A DNA stretch of 64,000 nt, taken from contig JACOMY010000007.1 of NCBI GenBank assembly GCA_014324045.1, positions 24,990-88,989 on the forward strand, given 5' to 3'. Positions 47,379 to 59,805 of the stretch are shown in pieces; the first letter of the stretch is position 1, and each line of letters begins with the position of its first letter. Made by a program: the position numbers and the translations under genes. The notes beneath the pieces were generated by a model. The model worked only from the letters and a program-made list of their open reading frames with translations, ran no database searches and was not told the origin of the DNA. The DNA comes from Rhodospirillales bacterium (GTDB lineage Bacteria > Pseudomonadota > Alphaproteobacteria > Kiloniellales > JACOMY01).

Positions 47379-48137
47379 TCAGCGGCCCAGGATCTGCCGT
47401 GCGCGCTCCAGGTCGGCCGCAGTATCGACACCCAGCGGAACCGAGTCAACGAGGGCCACATCGATGCGCATGCCGGCCTCCAGCGCACGTAGTTGTTCCA
47501 AACTTTCGCGCTGTTCCAAGGGCGAGGGCGGCAGCGCCACGAAGCGCTCCAGGGCGGCACGGCGGTAGGCATAGATGCCGATGTGATGGAAGAGCGCGCG
47601 CCGGTCCTCCTCGCCGGTCCAGGGAATCGGCGCGCGCGAAAAATAGAGTGCGCGGGCTATGCGGCGTTCCGCAGAGAGCGGCGCTGCGATCTTCACCACG
47701 TTGGGATTGCTGCGCTCCTGCACGTCGTCGATGCGGGCGGCCAAGGTGCCGATGTCACAGGTCGCCTCCGCCAGCGGTCCAAGCGCCAGGACGATGTCCT
47801 CCGGCGGCAGGGTCGGCAAGTCGCCTTGCAGGTTCACCACGACGTCGTACCGGCGCCCGGGGTCGAGGTGCTGCAGCGCTTGCTGGACGCGGTCGGAGCC
47901 GGACGGCAGGTCGGGGTCGGTCATGACGGCGGTACCGCCGGCTGCGGTCACCGCCCGGGCAACGGCCTCTTCGGGGCAGGCGACGGCTACCGGCCCCACC
48001 CCGGCCGCCTGTGCGCGCTCAAGCACGTGGACGATCATCGGCTTGCCGGCGATCGTGGCGAGCGGCTTACCGGGGAGCCGGGTGGAGGCCAGTCTGGCCG
48101 GAATCAGGACGATCGGACGCAAGGAAGCATTCCTCAA
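47379..48137 (-). CDS. kdsB: 3-deoxy-manno-octulosonate cytidylyltransferase
   Basis: [87 protein letters not shown]. Confidence 0.96.
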   Translation of the reverse strand: MRNASLRPIVLIPARLASTRLPGKPLATIAGKPMIVHVLERAQAAGVGPVAVACPEEAVARAVTAAGGTAVMTDPDLPSGSDRVQQALQHLDPGRRYDVVVNLQGDLPTLPPEDIVLALGPLAEATCDIGTLAARIDDVQERSNPNVVKIAAPLSAERRIARALYFSRAPIPWTGEEDRRALFHHIGIYAYRRAALERFVALPPSPLEQRESLEQLRALEAGMRIDVALVDSVPLGVDTAADLERARQILGR

Positions 48138-48230
48138 AAGGCTTCGCCGGAAGGGCCCGGAACGGTAAGGACGATTGCTTTACCGGGTGTGGGCCGCCAG
48201 ACTAGCGCTTTGCGGCGTTCTGTCGAGTTG

Positions 48231-48251
48231 ATGCCTGCCCGGGGCAGGCAT
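48231..48251. repeat. Perfect 9-bp inverted repeat ATGCCTGCC-CGG-GGCAGGCAT plus a further GCAGGCATAA copy at 48259-48268
   Basis: Read directly in the divergent kdsB/cytochrome intergenic region. Confidence 0.7.
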
Positions 48252-48309
48252 AACGTCAGCAGGCATAATACGCCAGCCAAGATCAGGATCGCGTAGAGGC
48301 CCAAGCCAG

Positions 48310-49338
48310 ATGTCCTTAGAAGTGAACAAGATTGCCGCCGCCGTCTTGACCGGGGGTATCGTCGCCATGCTCAGCGGATTTGTGGCGGGTAAGCTCTATC
48401 ATCCGGAAACCTTGGAAGAGCCCGCATACAAAATTGCCCTGCCAGAAGGCGGCGGCGAGGACAGGGGCGGCCCGCCGAAGGAAGAATCGATCCTGCCGCT
48501 GCTGGCTAACGCAAACCCGGAGGCCGGTGCGAAGGCCGCCACCGCCTGTAAAGCCTGCCACAGCTTCGAAGACGGTGGCCCGAACAAGCTCGGCCCGAAC
48601 CTCTGGGGCATCGTCGGCTCCGAACCGGCGGACGTTGCGGGCTATCGCTTCTCCGATGCGCTAAACAAGCTGAAGCAGGAAGGCAAGACCTGGACCTACG
48701 AGGACCTGGACCGCTTTCTCAAGAATCCCGGCAGCTACGCGCCCGGCACCAAGATGGCCTATGCCGGCATGAAGCCGATCGGCAAGCGGGCCGACCTCAT
48801 CGCCTACCTGCGCACTCTCAGCACAGACCCGGTCCCGCTGCCGACCGCCGCGGAGATCGGGGAGGCCGCCGCGGCATCCAAGACCGAAGAGCCGGCTGAG
48901 GAGACCCAGGTTGCCGTGGCCGCTGCGGCGCCGGTGAGCGACGACAAGGCCACAGCGGCGGGCGGTGGCGGTTCGGAGCTGGCCAGGATGATTGAGGACG
49001 GCGACATCGCCGCCGGCAAGAAGGTCGCGCGCAAGTGCATCGCCTGCCACAGCTTCGAGGAAGGCGGCCCGAACAAGGTCGGTCCAAACCTCTACAACAT
49101 CATCGGCGCCGTCGCCGGCAAAGGGCACGACTACAAGTTCTCCAAGGCCTTGGAGGCCAAGGGCACCGAAGGTTTCACCTGGACCTACGAGCACTTGGAT
49201 GCCTTCATCGAGGCGCCGAAGAAATATATTCCCGGCAGCAAGATGGCCTTCGCCGGTGTGCGTAAAGCTGAGCAACGCGCCGACCTTATTGCATATATCC
49301 GCAGTTTGGCCAAAAACCCGCCGCCCTTGCCGAAGTAA
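48310..49338 (+). CDS. Membrane-anchored di-heme cytochrome c (tandem duplicated CycM-like domain)
   Basis: N-terminal TM anchor; two CxxCH sites (CKACHSF, CIACHSF), each followed by GGPNK(L/V)GPNL... Confidence 0.92.
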   Translation: MSLEVNKIAAAVLTGGIVAMLSGFVAGKLYHPETLEEPAYKIALPEGGGEDRGGPPKEESILPLLANANPEAGAKAATACKACHSFEDGGPNKLGPNLWGIVGSEPADVAGYRFSDALNKLKQEGKTWTYEDLDRFLKNPGSYAPGTKMAYAGMKPIGKRADLIAYLRTLSTDPVPLPTAAEIGEAAAASKTEEPAEETQVAVAAAAPVSDDKATAAGGGGSELARMIEDGDIAAGKKVARKCIACHSFEEGGPNKVGPNLYNIIGAVAGKGHDYKFSKALEAKGTEGFTWTYEHLDAFIEAPKKYIPGSKMAFAGVRKAEQRADLIAYIRSLAKNPPPLPK

Positions 49339-49376
49339 TTGGCCACCGTTCAGCGGCAGACAGAAGATAGGTCGGC

Positions 49377-50159
49377 ATGACGGAGCCCAGCCCGCCGGAA
49401 TTCATCGGATTCGCCCACCGCCTGGCCGACAGGGCCGGCGCGATAGCCTTGGAGCACTTCCGGGCACCGCTCGACGTCGAGCGCAAAGGCGATCGCTCAC
49501 CGGTTACCATCGCCGACCGCAGCGCCGAAGAGGCACTGCGGGCGATGGTAGCCGAAACCTATCCCGGCCACGGCGTGGTGGGCGAGGAGTTCGGACCGTA
49601 TCAACCCGATGCCGAATTCGTCTGGGTCTTCGACCCGATCGACGGTACGCGCGCCTTCGTCAGCGGCAATCCCCAGTTCGGCAACCTATTGGCTTTGCTC
49701 CAGGGCGGCGTGCCGGTGCTGGGCGTTATCAACATGCCGGCCCAGCAGGAGCGATGGCTGGGCGCACGCGGCCGAGGCGTGCAGCATCGTGACCCCTCCG
49801 GCGCGCGCCCAGTGCAGGTTCGTGCCTGTCCAAGACTGGAGCAAGCGATTTTCCGCACCCACGTTCTGGTGCTGAACGAACCGGAGGTCTTTCGGCGGGT
49901 GCATGGCAGCGTGGGCGATACCCTGTTCGGCGGCGACTGCTTCGCCTTTGCACAGATTGCCAGTGGCTGGCTGGATATCGTGATCGATGCTGGCCTCGGA
50001 ACCTTCGACTACCTGCCCCTAGTTAACGTGGTGGAAGAAGCCGGCGGCCGCATTACCGATTGGTTGGGCGCGCCCTTGAGCCTGGAATCGGAGGGGCGTG
50101 TGCTGGCGGTGGGCGATCCGGCGCTGCTTGCACAAGCCGTGGATCTGCTGGCCGCATGA
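49377..50159 (+). CDS. Inositol-monophosphatase family protein (histidinol-phosphatase HisN-like)
   Basis: GVVGEEFG, VWVFDPIDGTRAFVSGNPQFGNLLAL, GLGTFDYLPLVNVVEEAGGRITDWLG. Confidence 0.9.
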   Translation: MTEPSPPEFIGFAHRLADRAGAIALEHFRAPLDVERKGDRSPVTIADRSAEEALRAMVAETYPGHGVVGEEFGPYQPDAEFVWVFDPIDGTRAFVSGNPQFGNLLALLQGGVPVLGVINMPAQQERWLGARGRGVQHRDPSGARPVQVRACPRLEQAIFRTHVLVLNEPEVFRRVHGSVGDTLFGGDCFAFAQIASGWLDIVIDAGLGTFDYLPLVNVVEEAGGRITDWLGAPLSLESEGRVLAVGDPALLAQAVDLLAA

Positions 50160-52066
50160 GCCGCCGGGTAACCCGAAGACGGGCCCTGGGCTTGCTCGGC
50201 ATGGCCTCCCTACCGGTTTTCCCCCTTCGCTCAATCGGGGCCGGCGAGCTTTTGCCGCCGGATCTGGCCGGACAGGACATGACGCCGGTCCGATCGTTGC
50301 ATGCCCTCACCCTGCATGGCGAACCGCGCTATCCGGCCGACTTCTCCAACTTTGCCTATACCAACCCCGATGCTCCCAAGGGCGGCCGCCTGATTCAAGG
50401 GGCCAGCGGCGGCTTCGACAGCTTCAATCCCTTCATTGCCAAGGGCCATCCGGCGGCCGGCGTAGGGCTTTCCATCGATACGCTGATGGTAAGCAGTGGC
50501 GATGAGGCCTTCAGCAAGTACGGGCTCTTCGCCAGGGAAGTCCGGCTTCCCAAGGATTCGACATGGGTCGAGTTTCGCCTGCACGACTTCGCCCATTGGC
50601 ACGACGGTGCGCCCATGACGGCGGAGGATGTGGTCTGGTCCTTCGAGTTTCTGACCCGGAAGGGCCATCCGCAGTTTCGCTTCTACTACGAGAGCGTGAC
50701 AAAGGCGGAGGTCTTGGCCAAGGATCTGGTCCGCTTCACCTTCGCGCCGGGCGAAAACCGCGAGCTGCCAGCCATCGTCGGTGAGCTTAGCATCCTGCCG
50801 AAGCACTACTGGACCAGCGGCGGGCGCGATCCGACGCAAACCTCCCTGGAACCGCCCTTGGGCAGCGGTCCCTACCGAATCGCCGACTTCGAGCCTAACC
50901 GCTTCGTCGAGTTGGAGCGGGTGACCGACTACTGGGCCAAGGAATTGCCGGTGAACCGCGGCCAGTACAACTTCGACCGAATCCGCTACGACTACTATCT
51001 GGACCCGGTGGTCGAGCGGCAGGCAATCAAGGCCGGCCGGATCGATATCCATCAGGAGACCAAGGCGGCGGACTGGATGACGGCCTACGATATTCCTGCC
51101 GTACGCAACGGGACCCTGCGCAAGGAATCCTTCGAGAGGAAGGACGTGGGCCGTATGCAGGGCTTCTGCATGAACCACCGCCGGCCCATCTTCGCCGATT
51201 CCAAGGTGCGCTGGGCCGTCTGCCATGCTTTCGACTTCGAGTGGACCAACCGCAATCTTTTCTTCGGTCTCTACGAGCGGATCGACAGCTACTTCTATCC
51301 CACCGAACTGGGCGCCCGCGGCCTGCCGAGCCCGGCCGAGCTGGAGATTCTGGAGCCCTTTCGCGACCGCCTGCCGCCGAAGGTCTTCACCGACGTCTAC
51401 AAGCCGCCCGTGTCGGACGGCAGCGGCTGGCCGCGCGCCAACCTGGAGAAGGCCCTGTCCCTGCTGGCCGAGGCCGGCTGGGCGGTCCACGATATGCAGC
51501 TGGTGAACGCCCGGACCGGTGAGCCCTTCCGCTTCGAGATCCTGCTGGTCAGCAAGTCCTTCGAGCGCATCGTGCTGCCCTTCAAGCACAATCTGGAACG
51601 CTTGGGCATGGACGTGCGCGTACGCACGGTGGATCAATCGCAGTACGTTAACCGGGTCCGCAGCTTCGATTTCGACATGACCACCCAGGTGATCGCCCAG
51701 TCCCTATCGCCCGGCAACGAGCAACGCGACTTCTGGGGCAGCGCCGCCGCCGGGCGCGAGGGCAGCCGGAATTGGGCCGGGATCGAGGATCCGGCGGTCG
51801 ACGCGTTGATCGATATCCTGATCGCTGCCCCGAACCGTCAAAGCCTGATCGACCGTACCCGCGCCTTGGACAGGGTCCTGCTCTGGGGCCATCACACGGT
51901 GCCGCAATGGACCTCCTCCAAGGCGAACTTCCTGATCTGGGACAAATTCGACTGGCCGGAGACGAGGCCGCTGCGCGGCATCGACCTTACGACCTGGTGG
52001 TACGACGAGGCCAAGGCGGAGCGGCTGCGTCAGCGCCGCCGCAGTGGCACGGCCGAGAAGAGCTGA
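50156..52066 (+). CDS. yejA: Extracellular solute-binding protein family 5 (YejA-like) with Tat leader
   Basis: [19 protein letters not shown] leader; family 5 features [31 protein letters not shown]; operon with yejBEF. Confidence 0.9.
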   Translation: MSRRVTRRRALGLLGMASLPVFPLRSIGAGELLPPDLAGQDMTPVRSLHALTLHGEPRYPADFSNFAYTNPDAPKGGRLIQGASGGFDSFNPFIAKGHPAAGVGLSIDTLMVSSGDEAFSKYGLFAREVRLPKDSTWVEFRLHDFAHWHDGAPMTAEDVVWSFEFLTRKGHPQFRFYYESVTKAEVLAKDLVRFTFAPGENRELPAIVGELSILPKHYWTSGGRDPTQTSLEPPLGSGPYRIADFEPNRFVELERVTDYWAKELPVNRGQYNFDRIRYDYYLDPVVERQAIKAGRIDIHQETKAADWMTAYDIPAVRNGTLRKESFERKDVGRMQGFCMNHRRPIFADSKVRWAVCHAFDFEWTNRNLFFGLYERIDSYFYPTELGARGLPSPAELEILEPFRDRLPPKVFTDVYKPPVSDGSGWPRANLEKALSLLAEAGWAVHDMQLVNARTGEPFRFEILLVSKSFERIVLPFKHNLERLGMDVRVRTVDQSQYVNRVRSFDFDMTTQVIAQSLSPGNEQRDFWGSAAAGREGSRNWAGIEDPAVDALIDILIAAPNRQSLIDRTRALDRVLLWGHHTVPQWTSSKANFLIWDKFDWPETRPLRGIDLTTWWYDEAKAERLRQRRRSGTAEKS

Positions 52067-52070
52067 GACC

Positions 52071-53159
52071 TTGGCGACCTATCTGATCCGCCGCCTTTTC
52101 CTGATCATCCCGACCCTCTTCGGGATCATGCTGATCAACTTTGTGATCGTGCAGGCCGCCCCCGGCGGCCCCATTGAACAGGCCATCGCCGATCTCAGCA
52201 ACATTGGCGGCGGCGCCACCGACGCCATTACCCGCGGCGGTGGCGACACCATGGACCAACGGGTGTTGGAGCAGGGCAGCGGCTATCGCGGCCGCCAGGG
52301 CCTACTGCCTGAGTACATCGCCGAATTGGAGAAGCAGTACGGCTTCGACAAGCCCTTGTTCGAGCGCTTCTTGCTGATGATGGGCGGCTATCTGACCCTC
52401 GACTTCGGCACCTCCTTCTTCCGCGATCAGCAGGTGATCGACCTGGTGATCGAGAAGATGCCGGTCTCCATCTCGCTGGGGGTCTGGACCACCCTAATCG
52501 TCTATCTGGTCTCGATCCCCCTGGGCATCCGCAAGGCGATCCGCGACGGTAGCCGCTTCGATGTCGGGACCAGTGCGGTCCTGGCCGTCGGCACCGCCAT
52601 TCCCAGTTACCTCTTCGCGGTCTTCCTGCTGGTCTTCTTCGCCGGCGGTAGTTACCTGCAGTGGTTCCCGCTGGGCGGCCTAGTCTCCGACGATTGGCAG
52701 GAAATGTCCTTAGGCCAGGGGATCGCCGACTACCTCTGGCACATGGTCCTGCCGGTGACCGCCATGGTGATCGGCGGCTTCGCCAGCCTGTCGATGCTGA
52801 CCAAGAATTCCTTCCTGGACCAGCTGCGCCTGCAATACGTGATCACCGCCAGGGCCAAGGGCCTGACCGAGCGCCGGGTGCTCTACGGTCACGTCTTCCG
52901 CAACGCCATGCTGATCGTGATCGCCGGCTTCCCGGCCGCCTTCATCGGTGTGCTCTTCACCGGCTCGCTTCTGATCGAGATCATCTTCTCACTGGACGGC
53001 CTGGGGCTCTTAGGCTTCGAGGCGGTGCTGAGGCGCGACTACAATGTCATGTTCGGGACGCTCTTCTTCTTCTCGCTGATCGGGCTGGTGCTCAACATCG
53101 TCAGCGACTTGACCTACACCTTGGTCGATCCGCGCATCGACTTCGAGCGGCGGACATGA
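52071..53159 (+). CDS. yejB: Peptide ABC transporter permease YejB-like
   Basis: [34 protein letters not shown]; start inferred (TTG; ORF opens at 52044). Confidence 0.9.
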   Translation: MATYLIRRLFLIIPTLFGIMLINFVIVQAAPGGPIEQAIADLSNIGGGATDAITRGGGDTMDQRVLEQGSGYRGRQGLLPEYIAELEKQYGFDKPLFERFLLMMGGYLTLDFGTSFFRDQQVIDLVIEKMPVSISLGVWTTLIVYLVSIPLGIRKAIRDGSRFDVGTSAVLAVGTAIPSYLFAVFLLVFFAGGSYLQWFPLGGLVSDDWQEMSLGQGIADYLWHMVLPVTAMVIGGFASLSMLTKNSFLDQLRLQYVITARAKGLTERRVLYGHVFRNAMLIVIAGFPAAFIGVLFTGSLLIEIIFSLDGLGLLGFEAVLRRDYNVMFGTLFFFSLIGLVLNIVSDLTYTLVDPRIDFERRT

Positions 53160-54253
53160 GCGCGCTGACCGGCGGCGCAGCTGCTCACGAGAGGACTGAC
53201 AAGGCTAGCAGCCCACCCCGGCGCTCGCCTATGATACAGCGCCGGCTCGATAACTTCCGGGCCAACAAGCGAGGCTACTGGTCGCTTTGGATCTTTGCGC
53301 TGTTGTTCGCAATCAGCCTCTTCGCGGAGTTCATCGCCAACGACAAGCCGATGCTGATCTACTACAACGGCAGCCTTTATTTTCCGATCTTCCAGACTTA
53401 TCCAGAGACCGATTTCGGCGGCAGCCTGCCGACCGCGACCGACTACAGCGATCCCACCGTGCAGCGCCTGATCGAGGACAAGGGCTTCGTCCTGGAGCCG
53501 CTGAGCCCCTACGGCTTCAATTCCGTGGCCTGGAATTCGACCGAGCCGGCCCCGGCGCCACCCAGCGCAGAACACTGGCTGGGCACCGACGACCAGGCGC
53601 GCGACGTGCTGGCCCGGTTGATCTACGGTTGCCGTATCTCCATCCTCTTCGGCTTCGCCTTCACCGCCGTGGCCGCGGCGATCGGCGTCTCGGTCGGGGC
53701 GGTGCAGGGCTACTTCGGCGGCTACATCGACCTTTTCGGACAGCGTTTCATCGAGATCTGGTCGGGCTTGCCGGTGCTGTTTCTGCTGATCATCATGGCC
53801 AGCCTTGTGGAACCCACCTTCTGGTGGCTCCTGGGCGTGACCGTGCTGTTCGGCTGGATGGGCTTCGTCGGCGTGGTGCGCGCCGAATTTCTGCGTGCGC
53901 GCAACTTCGACTATGTCCGCGCCGCCCGCGCGCTGGGCGCTCGTGATCTGGCGATCATGCGCCGCCACGTGCTGCCCAACGCCATGGTCGCGACCTTGAC
54001 CTTCATGCCCTTCACCCTGGCGGGCTCGGTCACCATCCTGACATCGCTGGACTTCCTCGGCGTCGGCCTGCCGCCGGGATCCGCCTCGCTTGGCGAACTT
54101 CTGGCGCAGGGGCGTTCCAACCTGCAAGCGCCTTGGCTGGGACTGACCGGCTTCTTCACCCTGGCCATCTTGCTGAGCCTGCTGATCTTCATCGGTGAGG
54201 CCGTGCGCGACGCCTTCGACCCGCGCAAGTCCATCGTGGAGCAGCCGCAATGA
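53156..54253 (+). CDS. yejE: Peptide ABC transporter permease YejE-like
   Basis: [65 protein letters not shown]. Confidence 0.92.
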   Translation: MSALTGGAAAHERTDKASSPPRRSPMIQRRLDNFRANKRGYWSLWIFALLFAISLFAEFIANDKPMLIYYNGSLYFPIFQTYPETDFGGSLPTATDYSDPTVQRLIEDKGFVLEPLSPYGFNSVAWNSTEPAPAPPSAEHWLGTDDQARDVLARLIYGCRISILFGFAFTAVAAAIGVSVGAVQGYFGGYIDLFGQRFIEIWSGLPVLFLLIIMASLVEPTFWWLLGVTVLFGWMGFVGVVRAEFLRARNFDYVRAARALGARDLAIMRRHVLPNAMVATLTFMPFTLAGSVTILTSLDFLGVGLPPGSASLGELLAQGRSNLQAPWLGLTGFFTLAILLSLLIFIGEAVRDAFDPRKSIVEQPQ

Positions 54254-55857
54254 GCGAGCCCCTGCTGGAAATCTCCAACCTCTCGGTCGCTTTCGGCAAG
54301 GCGCCGCCGGCGGTCAGGTCGCTGTCGCTCCAGATCGCCAAGGGCGAGACCCTGGCGCTGGTCGGCGAATCCGGATCGGGCAAGTCGGTAACGGCTTTAT
54401 CGCTGTTGCAGCTGCTGCCGACCCCGCCGGCGCACTACGGCACGGGCTCTTCCGTACGCTTCCGCGGCAAGGAGCTGATGGGGGCCGGCGAGGCGGCGTT
54501 GCGCGGCGTACGCGGCAACGACATCTCGATGATCTTCCAAGAACCCATGACCTCGCTAAACCCGCTGCACAGGGTGTCGAAGCAGATCGGCGAGGCCCTG
54601 GCGCTGCACGCCGGTCTGGGGCCGGTGGCGGCGCGCAAGCGGGTCTTGGAGTTGCTGCGCCTGGTCGGCATCAAGGACGCCGAACGGCGCCTCGACGCCT
54701 ATCCGCACCAGCTCTCCGGCGGGCAACGCCAGCGGGTGATGATCGCCATGGCGCTTGCCAACGAGCCGGACTTCTTGATCGCCGACGAGCCGACCACGGC
54801 GCTGGACGTGACGGTGCAGGCGCAGGTTCTGGGCCTGATGCGCCGCCTGCAGCGCGAACTGGGCATGACCCTGCTGTTGATCGCCCACGACTTGGGCGTG
54901 GTGCGCCGCATGGCCGACCGGGTCGCAGTGATGACCGCCGGCGAGATCGTCGAGCAAGGCTCGGTCGAGCGGATCTTCGAGGCGCCGCAACATCCCTACA
55001 CCCAGCGCCTGCTGGCCGCAGAACCCAAGGGCGAGGCACCGCCGGTGCCGACCGATGCCGCCGAGGTGATGGCGGCGGCGGAGGTCAAGGTCTATTTCCC
55101 GATCAAGCGCGGCCTCCTGAAGCGTACGGTGGACTACGTGCGCGCCGTTGACGGCGTCTCCCTCTCCTTGCGCGAAGGCGAGACCCTGGGCGTCGTAGGT
55201 GAGAGCGGCAGCGGCAAGACCACCCTGGGCATGGCGCTGCTCGGCCTCACCCAGGCCGAGGGCGCTGTCTCCTATGCCGGCAAGCGGATAGACGGCCTCA
55301 GGACAGCTGCCCTACGGCCGCTACGCAAAGATCTGCAAGTGGTCTTTCAGGACCCCTACGGTTCGCTCTCGCCGCGTCTCACGGTAGGCGACATCGTGGC
55401 CGAGGGCCTGGACATCCACGAAGGGCTGCCGGCGCCGGAGCGCGAGGCCCGCATCGCTTCAGCCCTGGTCGAGGTGGGGCTTGAGCCGGAGATGCGCCAC
55501 CGCTATCCGCACGAGTTTTCCGGCGGGCAGCGGCAGCGCATCTCGATCGCGCGGGCCATCATCCTGAAGCCGCGCTTCGTGATGCTGGACGAGCCGACAT
55601 CGGCGCTGGACATGCCGGTGCAGGCCCAGATAGTGGAGCTGCTGCGCGACCTTCAGCATAAGCACCGCCTGGCCTATCTCTTCGTCAGTCACGACCTGCG
55701 TATGGTCCGCGCCATGTCGCACAAGGTACTGGTCATGCGTGACGGCAAGGTGGTGGAATCCGGCCCGGCCGAGCGCCTCTTCGAGCGCCCGCAGCACCCT
55801 TACACCCAAAGCCTCTTGAAGGCGGCAATCGACGTGGTGATCGAAGATGCTGCTTAA
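54250..55857 (+). CDS. yejF: Peptide ABC transporter double ATPase YejF-like
   Basis: Two Walker A motifs ([24 protein letters not shown]) and two [16 protein letters not shown] signatures. Confidence 0.94.
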   Translation: MSEPLLEISNLSVAFGKAPPAVRSLSLQIAKGETLALVGESGSGKSVTALSLLQLLPTPPAHYGTGSSVRFRGKELMGAGEAALRGVRGNDISMIFQEPMTSLNPLHRVSKQIGEALALHAGLGPVAARKRVLELLRLVGIKDAERRLDAYPHQLSGGQRQRVMIAMALANEPDFLIADEPTTALDVTVQAQVLGLMRRLQRELGMTLLLIAHDLGVVRRMADRVAVMTAGEIVEQGSVERIFEAPQHPYTQRLLAAEPKGEAPPVPTDAAEVMAAAEVKVYFPIKRGLLKRTVDYVRAVDGVSLSLREGETLGVVGESGSGKTTLGMALLGLTQAEGAVSYAGKRIDGLRTAALRPLRKDLQVVFQDPYGSLSPRLTVGDIVAEGLDIHEGLPAPEREARIASALVEVGLEPEMRHRYPHEFSGGQRQRISIARAIILKPRFVMLDEPTSALDMPVQAQIVELLRDLQHKHRLAYLFVSHDLRMVRAMSHKVLVMRDGKVVESGPAERLFERPQHPYTQSLLKAAIDVVIEDAA

Positions 55858-56061
55858 GCGCCGCTTTCCGGCTTGCACAGGGATCTTGCACCAGGAGCCT
55901 TTCGGATCCGCAGGCAGCAAGCATTCCGGTCCAGCCTGAGGATCCTCGCCTATGTCCGGCCCCCGCAAGAACACCCGCAGCGCTATACGCCGGCCGGGCC
56001 GCCGACTGGGCCAGACTTCACTGCCAAGAGCCGGCCCTCACCCTCAGGCAAAGGAGGCTCC

Positions 56062-56991
56062 ATGAGCATTCTCCACAAGTCGGACTGTACAAACGAAGAC
56101 CCCTGGCGCGCCGCTTGGGCACAGCAGGCACCCGACCGCAGCCTTCAGGTCTATCCGGACCTGGGCGAGGTGGAGACGATCCGCTATGCCTTGGTGTGGG
56201 ATCCGCCGGCGGGGCTTCTCGCCAGCCTGCCGAACCTGGAGGTGATCTTCTCGATCGGGGCCGGAATCGATCACATCGCCAAGGACCCGGAGCGGCCGAA
56301 GCATCTGCCTGTCGTCCGCATGGTAGAGGACGGTCTCACCGCCGGCATGACGGAGTTCGTCGTCCTCTCGGTGCTGTGGCATCACCGGGACATGGCGGCC
56401 TATGCCGTGCAGCAGAACAGCGGCCTCTGGCAGGAAATCGAGCCGAAGCTGGCCAAGGATCGTAAAGTAGGCTTCCTCGGTATGGGCGCCTTGGCCGGCG
56501 CCGCAGCCGCCAAGCTTTGCATCCTCGGCTTCCGGCTGCATGGCTGGAGCCGCAGCCCCAAGCAGGTCCCCGGCGTCATCATGCACCACGGCGAGGCCGG
56601 ACTCGCGGAGGTCCTCGGCGAGAGCGAGATCCTGGTCTGCCTGTTGCCCTTGACTGCGGCGACCGAGGGCATCATGAACCGCAGGACCTTCGCCCAGCTG
56701 CCGGAGGGAGCCGCCTTCGTCAACGTCGGCCGTGGCGGCCTGGTGGTAGAAGAGGATCTTCTGGCAGCACTCAATTGCGGCCAGGTCGGCAGCGCCACCC
56801 TGGATGTTTTCCGGCAAGAGCCCCTGCGGGCTGGCAGTCCCTTCTGGAGCCATCCCAAGGTGGTGGTGACCCCCCACATCGCCGCGAAGACCATGGCGGA
56901 ATCGGCAGTAGCCTCGGTCATGGCCAACATCCGCCGCTTCGAGGCCGGCGAGGCCATGCTGAACGTCGTGGATTTCGAGAGGGGATATTAG
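56062..56991 (+). CDS. D-isomer-specific 2-hydroxyacid dehydrogenase (glyoxylate/hydroxypyruvate reductase A-like)
   Basis: VGFLGMGALAGAAAAKL; LVCLLPLTAATEGIMNRRTFAQLPEGAAFVNVGRGGLVVEEDLLAAL; HPKVVVTPHIAA. Confidence 0.92.
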   Translation: MSILHKSDCTNEDPWRAAWAQQAPDRSLQVYPDLGEVETIRYALVWDPPAGLLASLPNLEVIFSIGAGIDHIAKDPERPKHLPVVRMVEDGLTAGMTEFVVLSVLWHHRDMAAYAVQQNSGLWQEIEPKLAKDRKVGFLGMGALAGAAAAKLCILGFRLHGWSRSPKQVPGVIMHHGEAGLAEVLGESEILVCLLPLTAATEGIMNRRTFAQLPEGAAFVNVGRGGLVVEEDLLAALNCGQVGSATLDVFRQEPLRAGSPFWSHPKVVVTPHIAAKTMAESAVASVMANIRRFEAGEAMLNVVDFERGY

Positions 56992-57191
56992 GGACCCGGT
57001 CCAATAAAGCGCCAGTCAAATAAAACGCAGGGCCCCGGAACGGGAGCCCTCTGGCGGTGCGTGTATCCAACCAGACCTTAAAGCAGGATAATGTCAAATA
57101 GGCACAATTTGCCGTCTGAATAGGGCTTTATTTTACTGAAAGATAGATGTGATTGACATGAGTGGGCGATTCTGTTCGATCGCGATCTGCT

Positions 57192-57968
57192 CTAGCGGCG
57201 CGCGACCATAAGCTTCTTGATCTCGGCGATGGCCTTCGCCGGGTTCAGATGCTTGGGACAGGTCTTGGTGCAGTTCATGATGGTGTGGCAGCGGTATAGC
57301 CGGAAGGGATCTTCCAGGTTGTCTAAACGCTCGCCGGTCGCCTCGTCGCGGGTGTCGGCGATCCAGCGGTAGGCCTGCAACAGGATCGCCGGCCCCAAGT
57401 AACGCTCGCCGTTCCACCAGTAGCTGGGGCAGGAGGTGGCGCAGCAGAAGCAAAGGATGCACTCCCACAGACCGTCCAGCTTGGCGCGATCCTCCGGCGT
57501 CTGCAACCGCTCGCGTCCCGGTGCCGGGGTGGCCGATTTCAGCCAGGGCTCGATCGAAGCGTGCTGGGCATAGGCGTGCGTCAGGTCCGGCACCAGATCC
57601 TTCACCACCGGCATGTGCGGCAGTGGATAGATCTTCACATCGCCCTTTACCTCGGCGATGTACTTGGTACAGGCAAGCGTGTTGGTGCCGTCGATGTTGA
57701 AAGCGCAGGATCCGCAGACCCCCTCGCGGCAGGAGCGCCGGAAGGTCAGGGTCGCATCGACCTCGTTCTTGATCTTGATCAGCGCGTCCAGGACCATGGG
57801 GCCGCAGTCGTCCAGATCGATCTCGAAGTTGTCGATGCGGGGGGTGCGGCCACTGTCGGGATCGAAGCGGTAGATCTTGAAGGTCTTGACGTTCTTCGCG
57901 CCCGCCGGGGCCTTGTAGCTATTGCCGCCGACGATCCTGGAGTTGGCCGGCAGAGAAAATTCAGCCAT
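57192..57968 (-). CDS. sdhB: Succinate dehydrogenase iron-sulfur subunit
   Basis: [57 protein letters not shown]. Confidence 0.98.
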   Translation of the reverse strand: MAEFSLPANSRIVGGNSYKAPAGAKNVKTFKIYRFDPDSGRTPRIDNFEIDLDDCGPMVLDALIKIKNEVDATLTFRRSCREGVCGSCAFNIDGTNTLACTKYIAEVKGDVKIYPLPHMPVVKDLVPDLTHAYAQHASIEPWLKSATPAPGRERLQTPEDRAKLDGLWECILCFCCATSCPSYWWNGERYLGPAILLQAYRWIADTRDEATGERLDNLEDPFRLYRCHTIMNCTKTCPKHLNPAKAIAEIKKLMVARR

Positions 57969-57993
57969 CTGCTATCTCCCTCTGGCAGGCCGC

Positions 57994-59799
57994 TTAGTAG
58001 ACCCGCGCCTTCGGCGGGAAGGACTGGACCTCGTTGGTCATGGTGTTGAGCTTGACCGGGCGGTAGTCGAAGCTGTGCTCGCCGGCGCCGTTCACCCAGC
58101 AGAGCGTGTGCTTCATCCAGTTCACGTCGTCGCGGTCCGGGAAATCCTCGCGCGCATGCGCACCGCGGCTTTCTTCGCGGTTGGCAGCCGAGGACAGGGT
58201 GGCCACGGCTTGAGCCATGAGGTTCTCCAACTCCAGGGTCTCCATCAGATCGCTGTTCCAGATCATCGAGCGGTCGGTGACCTTGACATCGGCAAGCTTC
58301 TTCCAGGACTGGCTCATGAGGTCCACGCCCTCGGTCAGGGTCTCACCGGTGCGGAACACGGCGGCGTGGCCCTGCATGGTGTGCTGCATCTCCAGCCGCA
58401 ACGCGGCGGTCGGGATCTCGCCGGAGGCATGGCGCGCCTTGTCCAGGCGATCCATCGCCGGCGCGTCGGCATTGCTGCTCAAGGGTTTGTGCGGCTGCCC
58501 CGGCTTCACCAGCTCTGCTGCATGCAGGCCGGCGGCACGACCGAACACCACCAGGTCCAAGAGCGAGTTGGAGCCCAAACGGTTGGCACCGTGCACCGAA
58601 ACGCAAGCAGCCTCGCCGATCGCCATCAGGCCCGGCACCACGACGTCGGTGTCGCCGTTCTTGCAGGTCACCACCTCGCCGGTGTAGCGCGCCGGGATGC
58701 CGCCCATGTTGTAGTGGCAGGTCGGCAGCACCGGGATCGGCTCCTTGTGCACGTCGACGCCAGCGAAGATACGTGCGCTCTCGGAAATGCCGGGAAGACG
58801 CTGGTTGACGATCTCCGGGTCCAGATGCTCCAGGTGCAGATGGATGTGATCCTTTTTCGGACCGGCGCCGCGGCCCTCGCGGATCTCCATGGTCATGGAA
58901 CGGCTGACAACGTCGCGGCTGGCCAGGTCCTTGGCCGAGGGCGCATAGCGCTCCATGAAGCGCTCGCCCTCGCTGTTGGTCAGGTAGCCCCCCTCGCCGC
59001 GCGAGCCCTCGGTGATCAGACAGCCGGCGCCGTAGATCCCGGTCGGATGAAACTGCACGAACTCCATGTCCTGCAACGGCAGGCCGGCCCTGAGCGCCAT
59101 GGCATTGCCGTCGCCGGTCTGGCTGTGCGCTCCGGTGCAGGAGAAGTAGGTGCGTCCATAGCCGCCGGTGGCGATAATGGCCATGTGGGTGCGGAAGCGG
59201 TGGATCTTGCCGGTGGCCAGATCCCAGGCCACCACGCCGCGGCACTCGCCGTCCTCCATTATCAGATCGATCGCCAGATACTCGATGAAGAACTCGGCGT
59301 TCTGGCGCAGCGATTGCTGATAGAGGGTGTGCAGGATGGCATGGCCGGTGCGGTCGGCCGCAGCGCAGGTGCGGTGCGCGATGCCCTGGCCGAATTCCGT
59401 TGTCATGCCGCCGAAGGGGCGCTGATAGATGCGGCCGGACGGGGTGCGCGAGAAGGGCACGCCGTAGTGCTCTAGCTCGATGATGGCCGGGATCGCCTCC
59501 TTGGTCATGTATTCGATGGCGTCCTGGTCGCCCAGCCAGTCGGACCCCTTAACGGTATCGTACATGTGCCAGCGCCAATCGTCGTCGCCCATGTTGCCCA
59601 GCGCCGCCGAGATACCCCCTTGGGCGGCCACGGTGTGGCTGCGGGTCGGGAAGACCTTGGTGATGCAAGCGGTCTTGAGGCCGGCCTCGGCCAGGCCCAG
59701 TGTGGCGCGCAGTCCAGCGCCGCCGGCGCCGATAACGGCAACGTCGTAGTCGTGATCGACAATGTCGTAGGCCGGTGCGGCCTTCTTGGTCTCTGCCAT
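57994..59799 (-). CDS. sdhA: Succinate dehydrogenase flavoprotein subunit
   Basis: [49 protein letters not shown]. Confidence 0.98.
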   Translation of the reverse strand: MAETKKAAPAYDIVDHDYDVAVIGAGGAGLRATLGLAEAGLKTACITKVFPTRSHTVAAQGGISAALGNMGDDDWRWHMYDTVKGSDWLGDQDAIEYMTKEAIPAIIELEHYGVPFSRTPSGRIYQRPFGGMTTEFGQGIAHRTCAAADRTGHAILHTLYQQSLRQNAEFFIEYLAIDLIMEDGECRGVVAWDLATGKIHRFRTHMAIIATGGYGRTYFSCTGAHSQTGDGNAMALRAGLPLQDMEFVQFHPTGIYGAGCLITEGSRGEGGYLTNSEGERFMERYAPSAKDLASRDVVSRSMTMEIREGRGAGPKKDHIHLHLEHLDPEIVNQRLPGISESARIFAGVDVHKEPIPVLPTCHYNMGGIPARYTGEVVTCKNGDTDVVVPGLMAIGEAACVSVHGANRLGSNSLLDLVVFGRAAGLHAAELVKPGQPHKPLSSNADAPAMDRLDKARHASGEIPTAALRLEMQHTMQGHAAVFRTGETLTEGVDLMSQSWKKLADVKVTDRSMIWNSDLMETLELENLMAQAVATLSSAANREESRGAHAREDFPDRDDVNWMKHTLCWVNGAGEHSFDYRPVKLNTMTNEVQSFPPKARVY

Positions 59800-59805
59800 G
59801 GTTCC

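Noticed and set aside
50231-51637. 468-aa minus ORF antisense to yejA
   Set aside because: Shadow ORF opposite a convincing family-5 binding protein
57015-57055. GGGCCCCGGAACGGGAGCCC hairpin between ghrA-like and sdhB genes
   Set aside because: Imperfect stem with no U-tract; could be a bidirectional terminator but evidence is too weak to annotate
57922-59475. 517-aa + ORF antisense to sdhA
   Set aside because: Shadow ORF; sdhA on the minus strand is unambiguous
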